DNA from: Paenibacillus vietnamensis
Lineage (GTDB): Bacteria > Bacillota > Bacilli > Paenibacillales > Paenibacillaceae
Assembly: GCF_020169515.1 (NCBI RefSeq)
Contig: NZ_JAHMHW010000001.1
Location: 744,001-808,000, forward strand
Length of the DNA stretch: 64,000 nucleotides
Reading direction: 5' to 3'
Both the position numbers and the translations under genes were made by a program. Below the pieces are notes generated by a model, which saw only the letters and a program-made list of their open reading frames with translations, had not been told where the DNA came from and ran no database searches. Numbering within the stretch: the first letter of the stretch is position 1; the number at the start of each line of letters is the position of its first letter. This document shows positions 19,567-29,455 of this stretch, piece by piece.

Positions 19567-20358
19567 TTGAGACAACGAATAATTACGGGGGTCATAGCAG
19601 GGGCTATATTTGTCGCCTTGACTGTTGCGGGCGGCTGGCTTTATACCGGATTAATGATTTTGCTGGCTATGATCGGTTTTACTGAATACGTCCGCATGAA
19701 CGGCGTTGCATGGTCGCATTCGTCCTCTTTGCTTGGATATGCGGGCGTGCTGCTGTTTGTGCTTCCATGGTCTGAGTGGGGAATTACCGTGTCCGGATTG
19801 ACGATTGTTTGGATGCTAGGTTTTTTGCTGCTGGCTATTACGGTTCTTACGAAAAATAAAACGACGATTGACGGCGCCGCGCTCATGTTGCTTGGCGCTT
19901 TATATGTAGGTTACGGCTTTGCGGCAATGATCGAGGTCCGGCAAATCGAAGGGCACGGTCTCTTTTGGACCTTTTTGACTTTTTTCTGCATCTGGTCCTC
20001 GGATATCGGTGCTTATTTCTTCGGCAAGGCTTTCGGGAAAACGAAGCTTTGGCCTTCGATCAGCCCGAACAAAACGATCGAAGGATCGCTTGGCGGAGTT
20101 GTACTGTCGCTTATCGTTTCTGCCATATTCGCACTCGCCGCACCTGAGCTGATTTCGTTGCCGCAAGCGCTGCTCGTTGGTCTTATTGCAGCCGTCGCAG
20201 GGCAATTCGGCGATTTGATTCAATCCGCCTACAAACGAGTCAGGGGCATTAAGGATACGGGGGCTTTGCTGCCGGGACATGGAGGCGTTCTGGACCGGTG
20301 CGACAGCTGGCTGATCGTCTTTCCGTTATTATGGCTGACGGAGCTTCTCCCCGTATAA
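19567..20358 (+). CDS. cdsA: Phosphatidate cytidylyltransferase
   Basis: CdsA makes CDP-diacylglycerol from phosphatidate and CTP, the precursor of phospholipids (see pgsA later in the window). The 263 residues are largely hydrophobic with several membrane helices and end with the CDP-DAG synthase signature KRVRGIKDTGALLPGHGGVL followed by DR. No ATG or GTG is well placed; the TTG giving LRQRIITGVIAG is the best start and avoids a long overlap with uppS. The ribosome binding site is weak. Confidence 0.94.
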   Translation: MRQRIITGVIAGAIFVALTVAGGWLYTGLMILLAMIGFTEYVRMNGVAWSHSSSLLGYAGVLLFVLPWSEWGITVSGLTIVWMLGFLLLAITVLTKNKTTIDGAALMLLGALYVGYGFAAMIEVRQIEGHGLFWTFLTFFCIWSSDIGAYFFGKAFGKTKLWPSISPNKTIEGSLGGVVLSLIVSAIFALAAPELISLPQALLVGLIAAVAGQFGDLIQSAYKRVRGIKDTGALLPGHGGVLDRCDSWLIVFPLLWLTELLPV

Positions 20359-20372
20359 CTCAGGAGGTTTTT

Positions 20373-21512
20373 ATGAAAAAAATAAGCATTTTGGGCTCGA
20401 CCGGCTCCATCGGTACGCAAACGTTGGATATCGTGGCCCATAACCCTGAACGTTACAAAGTCGTCGGTCTGTCGGCCGGCTCCAACGTGGACTTGCTCCT
20501 CCGGCAAGCCAAACAATTCAAGCCCTCGATTGTAAGTTTGGCTACAAAACAGGATGCCGAAGCGGCGAAGCTGCATCTGCCTGCAGGAACCCGCGTCGTT
20601 TACGGTGAAGAGGGCCTGATCGAGGTTGCCGCTGAAACGGACGCCGATACGGTCGTTACGGCGATCGTCGGCAGCAGAGGGCTACCGGCAACGCTCGCGG
20701 CTATCGATGCCGGAAAGACAATCGGCCTTGCAAACAAAGAAACGCTGGTGACGGCGGGCCATATCGTAACGGAACGTGCTAAGCAGCGCAAGGTGTCGAT
20801 TTTGCCGATCGACAGCGAGCATTCCGCCATCTTTCAGTGCTTGAACGGGGAAAGCCGTCAGGCGATCAAGCAAATTACGCTGACCGCATCCGGCGGCTCC
20901 TTCCGCGACCGTACGAGAGAAGAGCTGGAGGGAGTGACGGTGGCGGAGGCGCTGAACCATCCAAACTGGTCAATGGGCGCCAAAATTACGATAGATTCGG
21001 CGACTATGGTAAATAAGGGTTTGGAAGTCATTGAAGCAAAATGGCTGTTCGACGTTACATACGATCAAATCGAGGTTCTCATCCATCCGGAAAGCATCAT
21101 TCACTCTTACGTTGAGTTTGCGGATCATAGTATAATCGCGCAGCTTGGCCTGCCCGATATGCGGGTCCCGATTCAATATGCACTTACCTATCCCGATCGT
21201 TACCCTACGCCGACTGGCCGGCTGCGTCTGGCCGACATCGGCAAGCTGCATTTCAGGGAAATGGATTTCGACAGGTATCCGTGCTTAAGGCTCGCATTTG
21301 AATGCGGGCGCGCGGGACAATCGGCGCCTGCCGTATTTAATGCGGCAAATGAGGTTGCCGTTGCCCGCTTTTTAAACGGCGAAATCACTTTTTTGGATAT
21401 CGAGAGAGTATTGGAAACGGTCGTCAGCAGGCATGAAGCTGCCGATATGTTAGATTTGAATATGATTGAGGAAGTTGATTCTTGGGCGCGCAGACTGGCT
21501 CAAACGGTATGA
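20373..21512 (+). CDS. dxr: 1-deoxy-D-xylulose 5-phosphate reductoisomerase
   Basis: Dxr converts DXP to MEP using NADPH, the committed step of the non-mevalonate isoprenoid pathway that feeds UppS upstream. The 379 residues begin KKISILGSTGSIGTQTLDIV (NADPH site) and contain LANKETLVTAG, the metal-site PIDSEHSAIFQCL and ASGGSFRDRTREEL. The ATG with CAGGAGG upstream is preferred over earlier in-frame codons inside cdsA. Confidence 0.98.
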   Translation: MKKISILGSTGSIGTQTLDIVAHNPERYKVVGLSAGSNVDLLLRQAKQFKPSIVSLATKQDAEAAKLHLPAGTRVVYGEEGLIEVAAETDADTVVTAIVGSRGLPATLAAIDAGKTIGLANKETLVTAGHIVTERAKQRKVSILPIDSEHSAIFQCLNGESRQAIKQITLTASGGSFRDRTREELEGVTVAEALNHPNWSMGAKITIDSATMVNKGLEVIEAKWLFDVTYDQIEVLIHPESIIHSYVEFADHSIIAQLGLPDMRVPIQYALTYPDRYPTPTGRLRLADIGKLHFREMDFDRYPCLRLAFECGRAGQSAPAVFNAANEVAVARFLNGEITFLDIERVLETVVSRHEAADMLDLNMIEEVDSWARRLAQTV

Positions 21513-21600
21513 CCGGCATTAAAAAGCGGTTCTCTTGTATCGGACGGGAGAATAATGATAATCTATGTACAGGCCGTAACGAACAGGAGGCTTCAGCTTA

Positions 21601-22875
21601 ATGCATATGATTCAGGTCGTATTTTTGACAGTGCTCGTATTTTTCGTGATCGTAACGATTCATGAATGGGGTCATTATTTTTTCGCGAAGAGGGCGGGCA
21701 TTTTGGTCCGGGAGTTTGCAATCGGCTTCGGACCGAAGCTATTTAGCGTCAAACGCGGAGAAACAAGATATACGTTAAGGCTGATCCCGGCCGGCGGCTT
21801 CGTTCGGATGGCGGGAGAGGATCCCGAGATCGTCGATGTCCAGGAAGGGCAGACGATTGCGGTCCGAATCAAGGACGATAAGGTGACAAGGCTTTATCTC
21901 GACCGTCTGGATGAGAGAAGCGGCGTGATCCGCGGAGAAGTCGTCCGTATCGATTTGGAGAGCAAGCTTTCCGTTACATTAGATGTCGAAGGCGAAAATG
22001 AAAGCTATCAGGTTCATCCTACAGCCCTTTTGATCAGCAAAGGGAAGGAAACGCAAATCGCGCCTAAAGACAGGCAGTTCGGCAGCAAGACGGTCGGCCA
22101 GAGAGCGTTGGCTATTTTTGCCGGTCCGTTAATGAATTTTGTGCTTGCTTTCATTCTGTTTGCCGCTTATATTCAAATGGCCGGAATTCCGGTGGAAAAT
22201 CCGGATAAGCTGTTCGTGAACGAGGTTACGGAAGGGATGCCGGCCGACAAAGCGAATTTGCAAAAAGGCGACGTCATCGATTCGGTTAACGGCGTCAAGA
22301 TCGGGGCGGACTTCGATAAAATGATCGATCTGATCGGGAAGTCGCCGAATGTCCCCGTCAAAATGGACATTATTAGAGACGGCGTCACCCAGCAAGTGGA
22401 GCTTACTCCGGAGCCGAATGATGAAGGAGTAGGCAAGGTGGGAATCACCGCCGCTCTGCCGACGCGTGCCGCTACTTTTTCCGAAACGGTAACCGGCGCA
22501 GCCAAGCTGATGAAAAATATGACAAGAAGCATATTTGAAGGGTTCAAAAAGCTGCTTTTCGGGGAATTCAAGCTGGATGATTTGGGCGGACCGGTCCGGA
22601 CTGCCGAGGTGACAAGCCAGATTGCCCAGCAGGGCATTGCGCAGCTAACTTCATGGACTGCACTTCTCAGCCTGTACCTGGGTATATTTAATTTGCTGCC
22701 GATACCGGCCCTGGACGGAAGCCGTCTTATTTTCCTCGGACTGGAAGCCGTAAGGCGCCGTCCTATAGATCCGAACCGCGAGAGCATGGTGCATTTTGTA
22801 GGCTTTGCGCTTATTATGCTGCTGATGCTTGTGGTTACTTATAATGATATTTTACGATTGGTAAGAGGGGAGTAG
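21601..22875 (+). CDS. rseP: Site-2 protease RseP/RasP (M50 zinc metalloprotease)
   Basis: This membrane-embedded protease cleaves transmembrane segments of anti-sigma factors and leftover signal peptides. The 424 residues carry the zinc motif HEWGH at residues 21-25 in the first helix, a PDZ domain (about 200-285) and the second active-site region LLPIPALDGSR near residue 365. A stretch of about 70 residues (about 80-150) precedes the second membrane segment, making it longer than the shortest family members. An AGGAGG site precedes the ATG. Confidence 0.95.
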   Translation: MHMIQVVFLTVLVFFVIVTIHEWGHYFFAKRAGILVREFAIGFGPKLFSVKRGETRYTLRLIPAGGFVRMAGEDPEIVDVQEGQTIAVRIKDDKVTRLYLDRLDERSGVIRGEVVRIDLESKLSVTLDVEGENESYQVHPTALLISKGKETQIAPKDRQFGSKTVGQRALAIFAGPLMNFVLAFILFAAYIQMAGIPVENPDKLFVNEVTEGMPADKANLQKGDVIDSVNGVKIGADFDKMIDLIGKSPNVPVKMDIIRDGVTQQVELTPEPNDEGVGKVGITAALPTRAATFSETVTGAAKLMKNMTRSIFEGFKKLLFGEFKLDDLGGPVRTAEVTSQIAQQGIAQLTSWTALLSLYLGIFNLLPIPALDGSRLIFLGLEAVRRRPIDPNRESMVHFVGFALIMLLMLVVTYNDILRLVRGE

Positions 22876-22885
22876 TCAGTCGCTC

Positions 22886-24334
22886 ATGTCTAAAGACAAA
22901 CAGTTCGTTACGGAAATTACGCCTCAATCCGAGGATTTTTCAAGATGGTATATCGATGTGATCAAAAAAGCGGAGCTCATGGATTATTCGCCGGTGCGCG
23001 GCTGTATCGTGTTCAGGCCCGAAGGCTATGAGCTGTGGGAAAACATCCAGCGCGATCTTGACCGCAGATTCAAAGAAACCGGACACCGCAATGCGTATTT
23101 CCCCCTCTTTATTCCCGAGAGCTTCTTTCAGAAGGAAAAGGAGCATGTTGAAGGCTTCAATCCGGAGCTGCCGTGGGTAACGGAAGCGGCGGGCGAGAAG
23201 CTGGAAGAGCGTCTGGCCATCCGGCCTACCTCGGAAACGATGTTCGGCCATATGTATTCGAAATGGATTCAGTCGTACCGGGATTTGCCCGTTCTGATCA
23301 ATCAATGGGCGAATGTCGTGCGCTGGGAAAAACGAACGATGCCTTTCCTTCGCACAAGCGAGTTTTTGTGGCAGGAAGGCCATACCGCGCATGAGACGGA
23401 AGAGGATGCTCGCCGCGAAACGATGCAAATGCTCGATGTGTACACCCAATTCGTAGAGGAGTTCCTTGCGATCCCGGTTATTAGAGGCGAAAAAACGCCG
23501 TCCGAGCGCTTCGCCGGCGCCGTCGACACTTATTCGATTGAAGCGATGATGAAGGACGGCAAAGCGGTTCAGGCAGGCACTTCCCATTATTTGGGTACAA
23601 AATTTGCGGTCGCCTTCGACATCAAGTTTTTGGATCGCGAGAATACGCTGCAATATGCGCATACGACATCCTGGGGCGTGAGCACGAGGCTGATCGGCGC
23701 ACTTATTATGGTTCACGGCGACGATCGAGGTCTTGCTCTGCCGCCTAAGGTAGCTCCGACGCAGGTCGTCATGATTCCGATCGGCCCTGCGAAGCTGCGC
23801 GATCAGGTGGTTGGCCGCGTGGACGAGCTGTACGCCGAGCTTAAGAAAGCCGGCATCCGCGTACGCGTAGACGACCGCGCCGACGTAAGCCCAGGCTGGA
23901 AGTTTAACGAATATGAAATGCGCGGCGTTCCGCTGCGTCTTGAACTTGGACCGCGCGACATGGAGAACGGACAGGCAGTACTCGTTTCCCGCATTACGGG
24001 CGAGAAGAGAATCGTGAAGCAAGACGCACTCGTTGCCGAGGCCCAAGCCTTCCTGACCGAAACGCATAACGAAATGTTTAATCGCGCCAAGCAGTTCCGC
24101 CAGGACAATTCCCGTTCGGTCGATACGCTGGATGAAATGAAAGCTTTTCTCGAGGAACAGCGCGGGTTCGTCGAAGCCGGCTGGTGCGGCTCCGCCGCGT
24201 GCGAGAAGCAGGTCAAGGAAGAAACGGGAGCGACAAGCCGCAATATTCCGTTTGAACCGGAAACCCGGAAGAGTACATGTCTGGTGTGCGGAGATTCCGC
24301 TCAGCATACGGTCGTATTTGCGCGTGCTTATTAA
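22886..24334 (+). CDS. proS: Prolyl-tRNA synthetase, short archaeal/eukaryal type
   Basis: ProS charges tRNA-Pro with proline. The 482 residues are about 80 shorter than the usual bacterial enzyme, and the large editing (INS) domain between class II motifs 2 and 3 is missing. Class II motifs are visible (RPTSETMFGHMYSKW, then the motif 2 region NVVRWEKRTMPFLRTSEFLW). The C-terminal domain has Cys pairs (CGSAACEK and CLVCG) and ends in ARAY, the zinc-binding extension of the type 3 ProRS. It occupies the standard rseP-proS-polC locus. The ribosome binding site is about 13 bp from the ATG. Confidence 0.95.
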   Translation: MSKDKQFVTEITPQSEDFSRWYIDVIKKAELMDYSPVRGCIVFRPEGYELWENIQRDLDRRFKETGHRNAYFPLFIPESFFQKEKEHVEGFNPELPWVTEAAGEKLEERLAIRPTSETMFGHMYSKWIQSYRDLPVLINQWANVVRWEKRTMPFLRTSEFLWQEGHTAHETEEDARRETMQMLDVYTQFVEEFLAIPVIRGEKTPSERFAGAVDTYSIEAMMKDGKAVQAGTSHYLGTKFAVAFDIKFLDRENTLQYAHTTSWGVSTRLIGALIMVHGDDRGLALPPKVAPTQVVMIPIGPAKLRDQVVGRVDELYAELKKAGIRVRVDDRADVSPGWKFNEYEMRGVPLRLELGPRDMENGQAVLVSRITGEKRIVKQDALVAEAQAFLTETHNEMFNRAKQFRQDNSRSVDTLDEMKAFLEEQRGFVEAGWCGSAACEKQVKEETGATSRNIPFEPETRKSTCLVCGDSAQHTVVFARAY

Positions 24335-24380
24335 GAACTGAAGCTGGTTCGGTTCGGATCTTAAGGAGTGTAGTGTTACT

Positions 24381-27300
24381 ATGAGCCAAATCGCTGACAA
24401 GCGGCAGCGCTTCGAGCTTCTGTTGAAGCAAGCCGAGCTGCCGCAAGAACTTATAAATAGCTACTTTCAGGACGGATACATCGATCAGGTCACGGTAAGC
24501 AGCAGCAATCAGGAATGGACGTTTTGCATCCGCAAAACGTCCATGGTTCCTTTACAGGCCTATCAGGCGCTTAACCAGTCCGTACGGATGAAGTTTGAGC
24601 ATATAGCCAAAACGTCCTTTATTATGATTTATGACGATATCGTATTGACCGAATCGGTGCTCCTCCAATATTGGGGCCTGTTTCTGGAATGGGCCGGCCG
24701 CGAAATCGCTTCGGTAAACGGCTGGCTGCAAAAAGCGACCATTGATGCGGAAGGCGATGTGCTGACCCTGTCGCTGCTTGACAACACCGGGCTCGAGCTT
24801 GCCCGCAAGAAACGTGTGGACGAAGCCATTATCCGTTTTTATAATCAATATTTCAGCCGCTCCTGCAGGGTTAAGATGATCGTCAGTGAGGCAAGGCAAG
24901 AAATCATCGACGAATATTCGCTGAAGCGAGTCATGGAAGACCGCGAATTCGTGCAGCAGATGATGGAAAGCTCGCAATCGGAATCGGAGCCTATAGAAGA
25001 GGGCGAGGTTCGATTGGCGGTCGGCTACGACATCAAAGAAGAACCGGTGCCTCTCATGAATATCATAGAGGAAGAGAAGAAAATTACGGTTCAAGGCGCC
25101 GTGTTCGGTCTTGACGTGAAAGAGCTCCGTAACGGCAGCACGCTCTTTACCTTTAACGTGACTGATTTCACCGATTCCATCGCGATGAAGATGTTCGCCA
25201 AGACGAAGGAAGATGTAAAAATATTAAACCAGCTTTCAAACGGCAAATGGGTGAAGGCGCGCGGACGGATCGAATACGACCGCTTTATGCAGGAGCCGGA
25301 GCTTGTGATGATGCCTAACGATCTTCATGAGGTTAGGCCTCCTGCGGACCGGACGGACAAAGCCGAGGAGAAACGGGTCGAATTCCATCTTCATACGACG
25401 ATGAGCGCCATGGACGCCGTCACTCCGGTGGATGTATACGTGAAAACGGCCGCCAAATGGGGGCATAAAGCGATTGCGGTCACTGATCACAGCAACGTGC
25501 AATGTTTTCCGGACGCAAACAAGGCGGCGAAGAAAAACGGAATCCAGGTGCTGTTTGGGGTGGAAGCGAACGTTGTGAACGATGCGATTCCGATGGTGCT
25601 TGAGTCCAGACCCGAGCCGCTGGCCACCGCCACCTATGTCGTGTTCGATATCGAGACGACGGGCTTATCCGTCATTAACAACAAAATTATCGAGCTCGCA
25701 GGCGTAAAAATGCGGGAGGGCAAAGAAATCGACCGATTCTCGACCCTGATCGACCCGCAGGAAAAAATACCATATCACATTACCCAGCTGACGAATATTA
25801 CGGATGACATGGTCAAAGGGCAGCCGCTTCTTGAACCGAAGCTTCGTGAATTTTTGGAATTTATCGGCGATGACGTGCTGGTCGCTCACAATGCCCGCTT
25901 CGATATCGGCTTTATTCAGGCTAACTGCAAGTCGCTGGGCATGCCCGAGCTGAAAAATCCGGTATTGGACACGCTCGAGCTCGCCAGATTTTTGCATCCG
26001 TCCTTGAAAAACCACAGGCTCAATACGCTAGCCGACAAATATAAAATCAGCTTGGAAAATCACCACCGTGCGGTAGACGATTCCCTGGCGCTGGGCGGAG
26101 TGCTGTACGGCTTGATCGCGGACGCAGCCGAGCGGAACATTACGGACTTGAATCAGCTAAACGATTATGTCGGCTTGGATTTGTCCAATACAAGGCCTTT
26201 TCATTGCAACGTCTATGCGCTTAACGCAGTCGGCAAAAAAAATCTGTTCAAGCTTATTTCATTGTCTCATACGGAATATTTCAAGCGTGTAGCCATTATG
26301 CCAAAGAGCAAGCTCGTCGAGCTGCGTGAAGGACTGCTGATCATTTCCGGCTGCGAGAAGGGCGAGTTTTATGAAACCGTACTGAACAAATCGTACGAGG
26401 AGGCGCTTGAGGTAGCCCGCTTTTACGATGTGCTTGAAATTCAGCCGATCGATTTTTATATGCACCTGGTTGAGAAGGGTCTGGTGGGCAGCCGGGCGGA
26501 GATCGAGCAGGCGCACCGAAGGGTTTGCCAGATCGGAGACGAGCTGGGCAAGCCGGTCATTGCGACAGGCAATGTTCATTATTTGAACCCCCGGGATAAA
26601 ATGTACAGGGATATTACGATTCAAGGCATTACCGGCTTCAGCCCGCTGAAAGGAATGAGAAAGCCCGACGCCCATTTCCGAACGACGGACGAGATGCTGG
26701 AGGAGTTCGCATTTCTTGGCGAAGCCAGAGCCTATGAGGTCGTTGTTAAAAATACGAATGAGCTGGCGGACCGCTTCGAACCGTACGATATGTTCCCGAC
26801 CGGCTTGTTTGCTCCGAACATTGAAGGCGCGGATGAGGAAATCCGAACGACTTGCTACAACACTGCCAAGTCGGTATACGGAGAGGAGCTCCCGCAGGTC
26901 ATTATAGACCGGCTGGAGAAGGAGCTCGTACCGATTATTAAATTTAAATTTTCGGCGAACTATCTGATTTCGGAAAAGCTGGTTAAGAAGTCAAACGCCG
27001 ACGGCTATCTGGTCGGCTCGAGGGGCTCGGTAGGGTCCTCCGTTGTCGCGCTGTTCCTTGGCATATCGGAAGTAAACCCGCTGCCGGCCCACTATATTTG
27101 CAAAAATTCGGATTGCAAGCACAGTGAATGGTTTTTGGACGGCAGCGTCCCGAGCGGTTTTGACCTTCCCGATAAGGCGTGTCCGAAATGCGGCAAACCG
27201 ATGAAGGGCGAGGGTCAAGATATTCCGTTCGAAACGTTTCTTGGCTTTAAAGGGGACAAGGTTCCCGATATCGATCTTAACTTCTCCGGCGATTATCAGC

Positions 27301-28688
27301 CGGTTGCGCATAACTATACCAAGGTGCTGTTTGGCGAGAAAAGCGTGTTCCGCGCGGGTACGATCGGTACCGTCGCCGAGAAGACGGCGTACGGCTTCGC
27401 CAAAAAGTACGAGGAAGAAACGAATAAAAAATGGCGCGGAGCCGAGCTTTCCAGGCTGGCAAGCGGTTGTACGGGCGTGAAGCGAAGCACCGGCCAGCAT
27501 CCGGGCGGTATCGTAGTCGTGCCAGACTATATCGAGGTAGAGGATATCACTCCCGTACAATATCCTGCCGATGATGTCAACGCGGAGTGGAAAACGACGC
27601 ATTTCGATTACCACGCCTTCGACGAAAATCTGCTCAAACTCGATATTCTGGGGCACGACGATCCGACAATGATGCGTATGCTGCAGGACTTGACGGGCGT
27701 GGATCCGACAACGATTCCGATGAACGATCCGAAGGTTATGAGCATGTTCAACTCCACGGCCGCACTCAATGTGCCGGGCGAGAAAATCCGCTCATCCGTC
27801 GCGACATACGGCGTACCCGAGATGGGAACTAAATTCGTTCGTCAGATGCTACAGGAAACGCAGCCTTCTACGTTTGCCGACTTGCTTCAAATTTCCGGCT
27901 TGTCGCACGGTACCGGCGTATGGCTGGGCAACGCCCAGGAGCTGATCAAGAATGGAACCTGCAATATCAAAACCGTAATCGGCTGCCGTGACGATATTAT
28001 GCTTTATTTGATTTATAAAGCCGGCATGGATGCGGGATTAGCCTTCAAGATTACGGAAAGCGTACGTAAGGGCAAGGGCCTGACGCCCGAGTGGATCGAA
28101 GAGATGAAGCGCTGCAAGGTGCCGCAATGGTATATCGATTCCTGCCTGCGTATCGAGTACATGTTCCCGAAAGCGCACGCGGCAGCTTACGTCATTTCGG
28201 CCGTCCGCACCGCTTACTTCAAGCTGTATTACCCGATCGAATTTTATGCGACTTATTTCACGGTAAGGGCGGACGACTTCGATCTGGAGCTGCTGTGCCA
28301 AGGCTACGACGCCATACTCCGAAAGCTGATCGAAATAGAAGCCAAAGGCTTCAACGCCCTCCCGAAAGAGAAAAATATGATTTCGCAGCTGGAAATGTCG
28401 CTGGAGATGACGGCACGCGGCTTCACTTTCAAGCCGATCGATCTGTACCGGTCGGATGCGACGAAGTTTCTCGTGGACGGCGATTCTCTCATTCCGCCGT
28501 TTGCGGCCATTGCCGGCATCGGCGACAACGCGGCGCGCAATATCGCGGCGTCCAGAGAGGAAGGCGAGTACCTGTCGATTGAGGATTTTCAGATGAAATC
28601 GAAGGCGACGAAGACGATAATCGAAGTACTTGGCGGCATGGGCTGCTTCCGCGGATTACCGGAATCGAATCAGCTTTCTCTCTTTTAG
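24381..28688 (+). CDS. polC: DNA polymerase III alpha subunit, PolC type
   Basis: PolC is the main replicative polymerase of low-GC Gram-positive bacteria. The 1435 residues show an N-terminal domain, an OB domain (about 230-320), a PHP domain starting near 333 (RVEFHLHTTMSAMD) interrupted by the DEDD 3'-5' exonuclease (VVFDIETTG near 420, AHNARFDIGF), the zinc-finger region (CKNSDCKHSEWF and CPKCGKPM) and the polymerase core with PDIDLNFSGDYQ near 962. Length matches B. subtilis PolC (about 1437). An AGGAGTG site precedes the ATG. Confidence 0.98.
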   Translation: MSQIADKRQRFELLLKQAELPQELINSYFQDGYIDQVTVSSSNQEWTFCIRKTSMVPLQAYQALNQSVRMKFEHIAKTSFIMIYDDIVLTESVLLQYWGLFLEWAGREIASVNGWLQKATIDAEGDVLTLSLLDNTGLELARKKRVDEAIIRFYNQYFSRSCRVKMIVSEARQEIIDEYSLKRVMEDREFVQQMMESSQSESEPIEEGEVRLAVGYDIKEEPVPLMNIIEEEKKITVQGAVFGLDVKELRNGSTLFTFNVTDFTDSIAMKMFAKTKEDVKILNQLSNGKWVKARGRIEYDRFMQEPELVMMPNDLHEVRPPADRTDKAEEKRVEFHLHTTMSAMDAVTPVDVYVKTAAKWGHKAIAVTDHSNVQCFPDANKAAKKNGIQVLFGVEANVVNDAIPMVLESRPEPLATATYVVFDIETTGLSVINNKIIELAGVKMREGKEIDRFSTLIDPQEKIPYHITQLTNITDDMVKGQPLLEPKLREFLEFIGDDVLVAHNARFDIGFIQANCKSLGMPELKNPVLDTLELARFLHPSLKNHRLNTLADKYKISLENHHRAVDDSLALGGVLYGLIADAAERNITDLNQLNDYVGLDLSNTRPFHCNVYALNAVGKKNLFKLISLSHTEYFKRVAIMPKSKLVELREGLLIISGCEKGEFYETVLNKSYEEALEVARFYDVLEIQPIDFYMHLVEKGLVGSRAEIEQAHRRVCQIGDELGKPVIATGNVHYLNPRDKMYRDITIQGITGFSPLKGMRKPDAHFRTTDEMLEEFAFLGEARAYEVVVKNTNELADRFEPYDMFPTGLFAPNIEGADEEIRTTCYNTAKSVYGEELPQVIIDRLEKELVPIIKFKFSANYLISEKLVKKSNADGYLVGSRGSVGSSVVALFLGISEVNPLPAHYICKNSDCKHSEWFLDGSVPSGFDLPDKACPKCGKPMKGEGQDIPFETFLGFKGDKVPDIDLNFSGDYQPVAHNYTKVLFGEKSVFRAGTIGTVAEKTAYGFAKKYEEETNKKWRGAELSRLASGCTGVKRSTGQHPGGIVVVPDYIEVEDITPVQYPADDVNAEWKTTHFDYHAFDENLLKLDILGHDDPTMMRMLQDLTGVDPTTIPMNDPKVMSMFNSTAALNVPGEKIRSSVATYGVPEMGTKFVRQMLQETQPSTFADLLQISGLSHGTGVWLGNAQELIKNGTCNIKTVIGCRDDIMLYLIYKAGMDAGLAFKITESVRKGKGLTPEWIEEMKRCKVPQWYIDSCLRIEYMFPKAHAAAYVISAVRTAYFKLYYPIEFYATYFTVRADDFDLELLCQGYDAILRKLIEIEAKGFNALPKEKNMISQLEMSLEMTARGFTFKPIDLYRSDATKFLVDGDSLIPPFAAIAGIGDNAARNIAASREEGEYLSIEDFQMKSKATKTIIEVLGGMGCFRGLPESNQLSLF

Positions 28689-28713
28689 AAAAGGCTTGAA
28701 TAGAAAAGATTTC

Positions 28714-28742
28714 TTGTCACTAGTATACGGTTATGTTATAAT
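28714..28742 (+). promoter_or_regulatory. Sigma-A-like promoter of the rimP-nusA-infB operon
   Basis: TTGTCA and TATAAT are separated by exactly 17 bp, about 115 bp before rimP. It is among the best vegetative promoter matches in the window and marks the start of the nusA operon. Confidence 0.75.
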
Positions 28743-28780
28743 TTTTCTGGCAATGATGATGATAAAGATCTTGATGCAGA

Positions 28781-28812
28781 AGAGTGGGGAAACCCACTCT
28801 TTACGTTTTGTA
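28781..28812 (+). terminator. Attenuator-like hairpin in the nusA operon leader
   Basis: AGAGTGGG and CCCACTCT form a perfect 8-bp stem closed by a GAAA tetraloop, followed by T-rich sequence (TTTACGTTTTG). It lies between the promoter and rimP, so it could reduce read-through into an operon that encodes the transcription factor NusA. Confidence 0.55.
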
Positions 28813-28858
28813 TTCGGGAAAAAAGGCTTAGCGCTTATTAACGGGAGGTCAACGTAAT

Positions 28859-29320
28859 TTGAGCACATCCAAAATCAAAACCGTCGTTGAGGAAATGGTT
28901 CAGCCCTTTCTCAACAGTCATGGATTTGAACTGGTTGATATTGAATATGTCAAGGAAGGAAGCAATTACTTCCTTCGCATATTCGTAGATAAAGAAGGCG
29001 GCATCGATATCGACGATTGCGGCCGTATTAGCGAATATTTAAGCGAACAGCTGGACAAAAACGACCCCATTTCGGACGCTTACTTTTTGGAGGTTTCATC
29101 GCCGGGCGCGGAGAGGCCGCTTAAGAAGCAGGAGGACGTTAGAAAGGCAATCGGCAAGAACGTCTACATAACGACATACGAACCGATTGGCGGCGCTAAG
29201 GAATTTGAAGGGCTGCTGCTTTCATTTGACGGGGAAACGGCCGTTGTGCGTGCCGGCAAGAAGGAGCAAGAGATTCCTTACTCGAAGGTTGCTAGCGCCA
29301 GATTGGCGATCGTTTTTTAA
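28859..29320 (+). CDS. rimP: Ribosome maturation factor RimP
   Basis: RimP binds the maturing 30S subunit and promotes 16S rRNA/protein assembly. The 153 residues have the N-terminal domain with [20 protein letters not shown] and [20 protein letters not shown], then [16 protein letters not shown] leading into the C-terminal beta domain. The start is TTG with GGGAGG ten bases upstream. It is the first gene of the rimP-nusA-rnpM-ylxQ-infB operon. Confidence 0.96.
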   Translation: MSTSKIKTVVEEMVQPFLNSHGFELVDIEYVKEGSNYFLRIFVDKEGGIDIDDCGRISEYLSEQLDKNDPISDAYFLEVSSPGAERPLKKQEDVRKAIGKNVYITTYEPIGGAKEFEGLLLSFDGETAVVRAGKKEQEIPYSKVASARLAIVF

Positions 29321-29455
29321 AAATATAAGAAAGTATAAATTTCACTTTATACTGGACTTATATTTCATCGCGAAACGTATGCTGTGCCTCCAAAGGACGG
29401 CGTCAGCCGTTTACGCTTGATTGTTTCATATTTTGAAAGGGGGAACTCTGTTCCG

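Noticed and set aside
21535..21570. Fur-like AATAATGATAAT string and a weak promoter (TTGTAT-16-GATAAT) before rseP
   Set aside because: Only half of the Fur inverted repeat is present and no iron-related gene is near; the promoter match is too weak to call.
22940..24400. Open frame of 486 codons on the - strand opposite proS
   Set aside because: Antisense shadow of a well-identified gene; no ribosome binding site, no recognisable domain, and His/Arg-rich composition typical of reverse frames in such DNA.
28630..28857. 75-codon + strand frame overlapping the polC end and the rimP leader
   Set aside because: It runs across the rimP promoter and attenuator hairpin and has no ribosome binding site or recognisable family.
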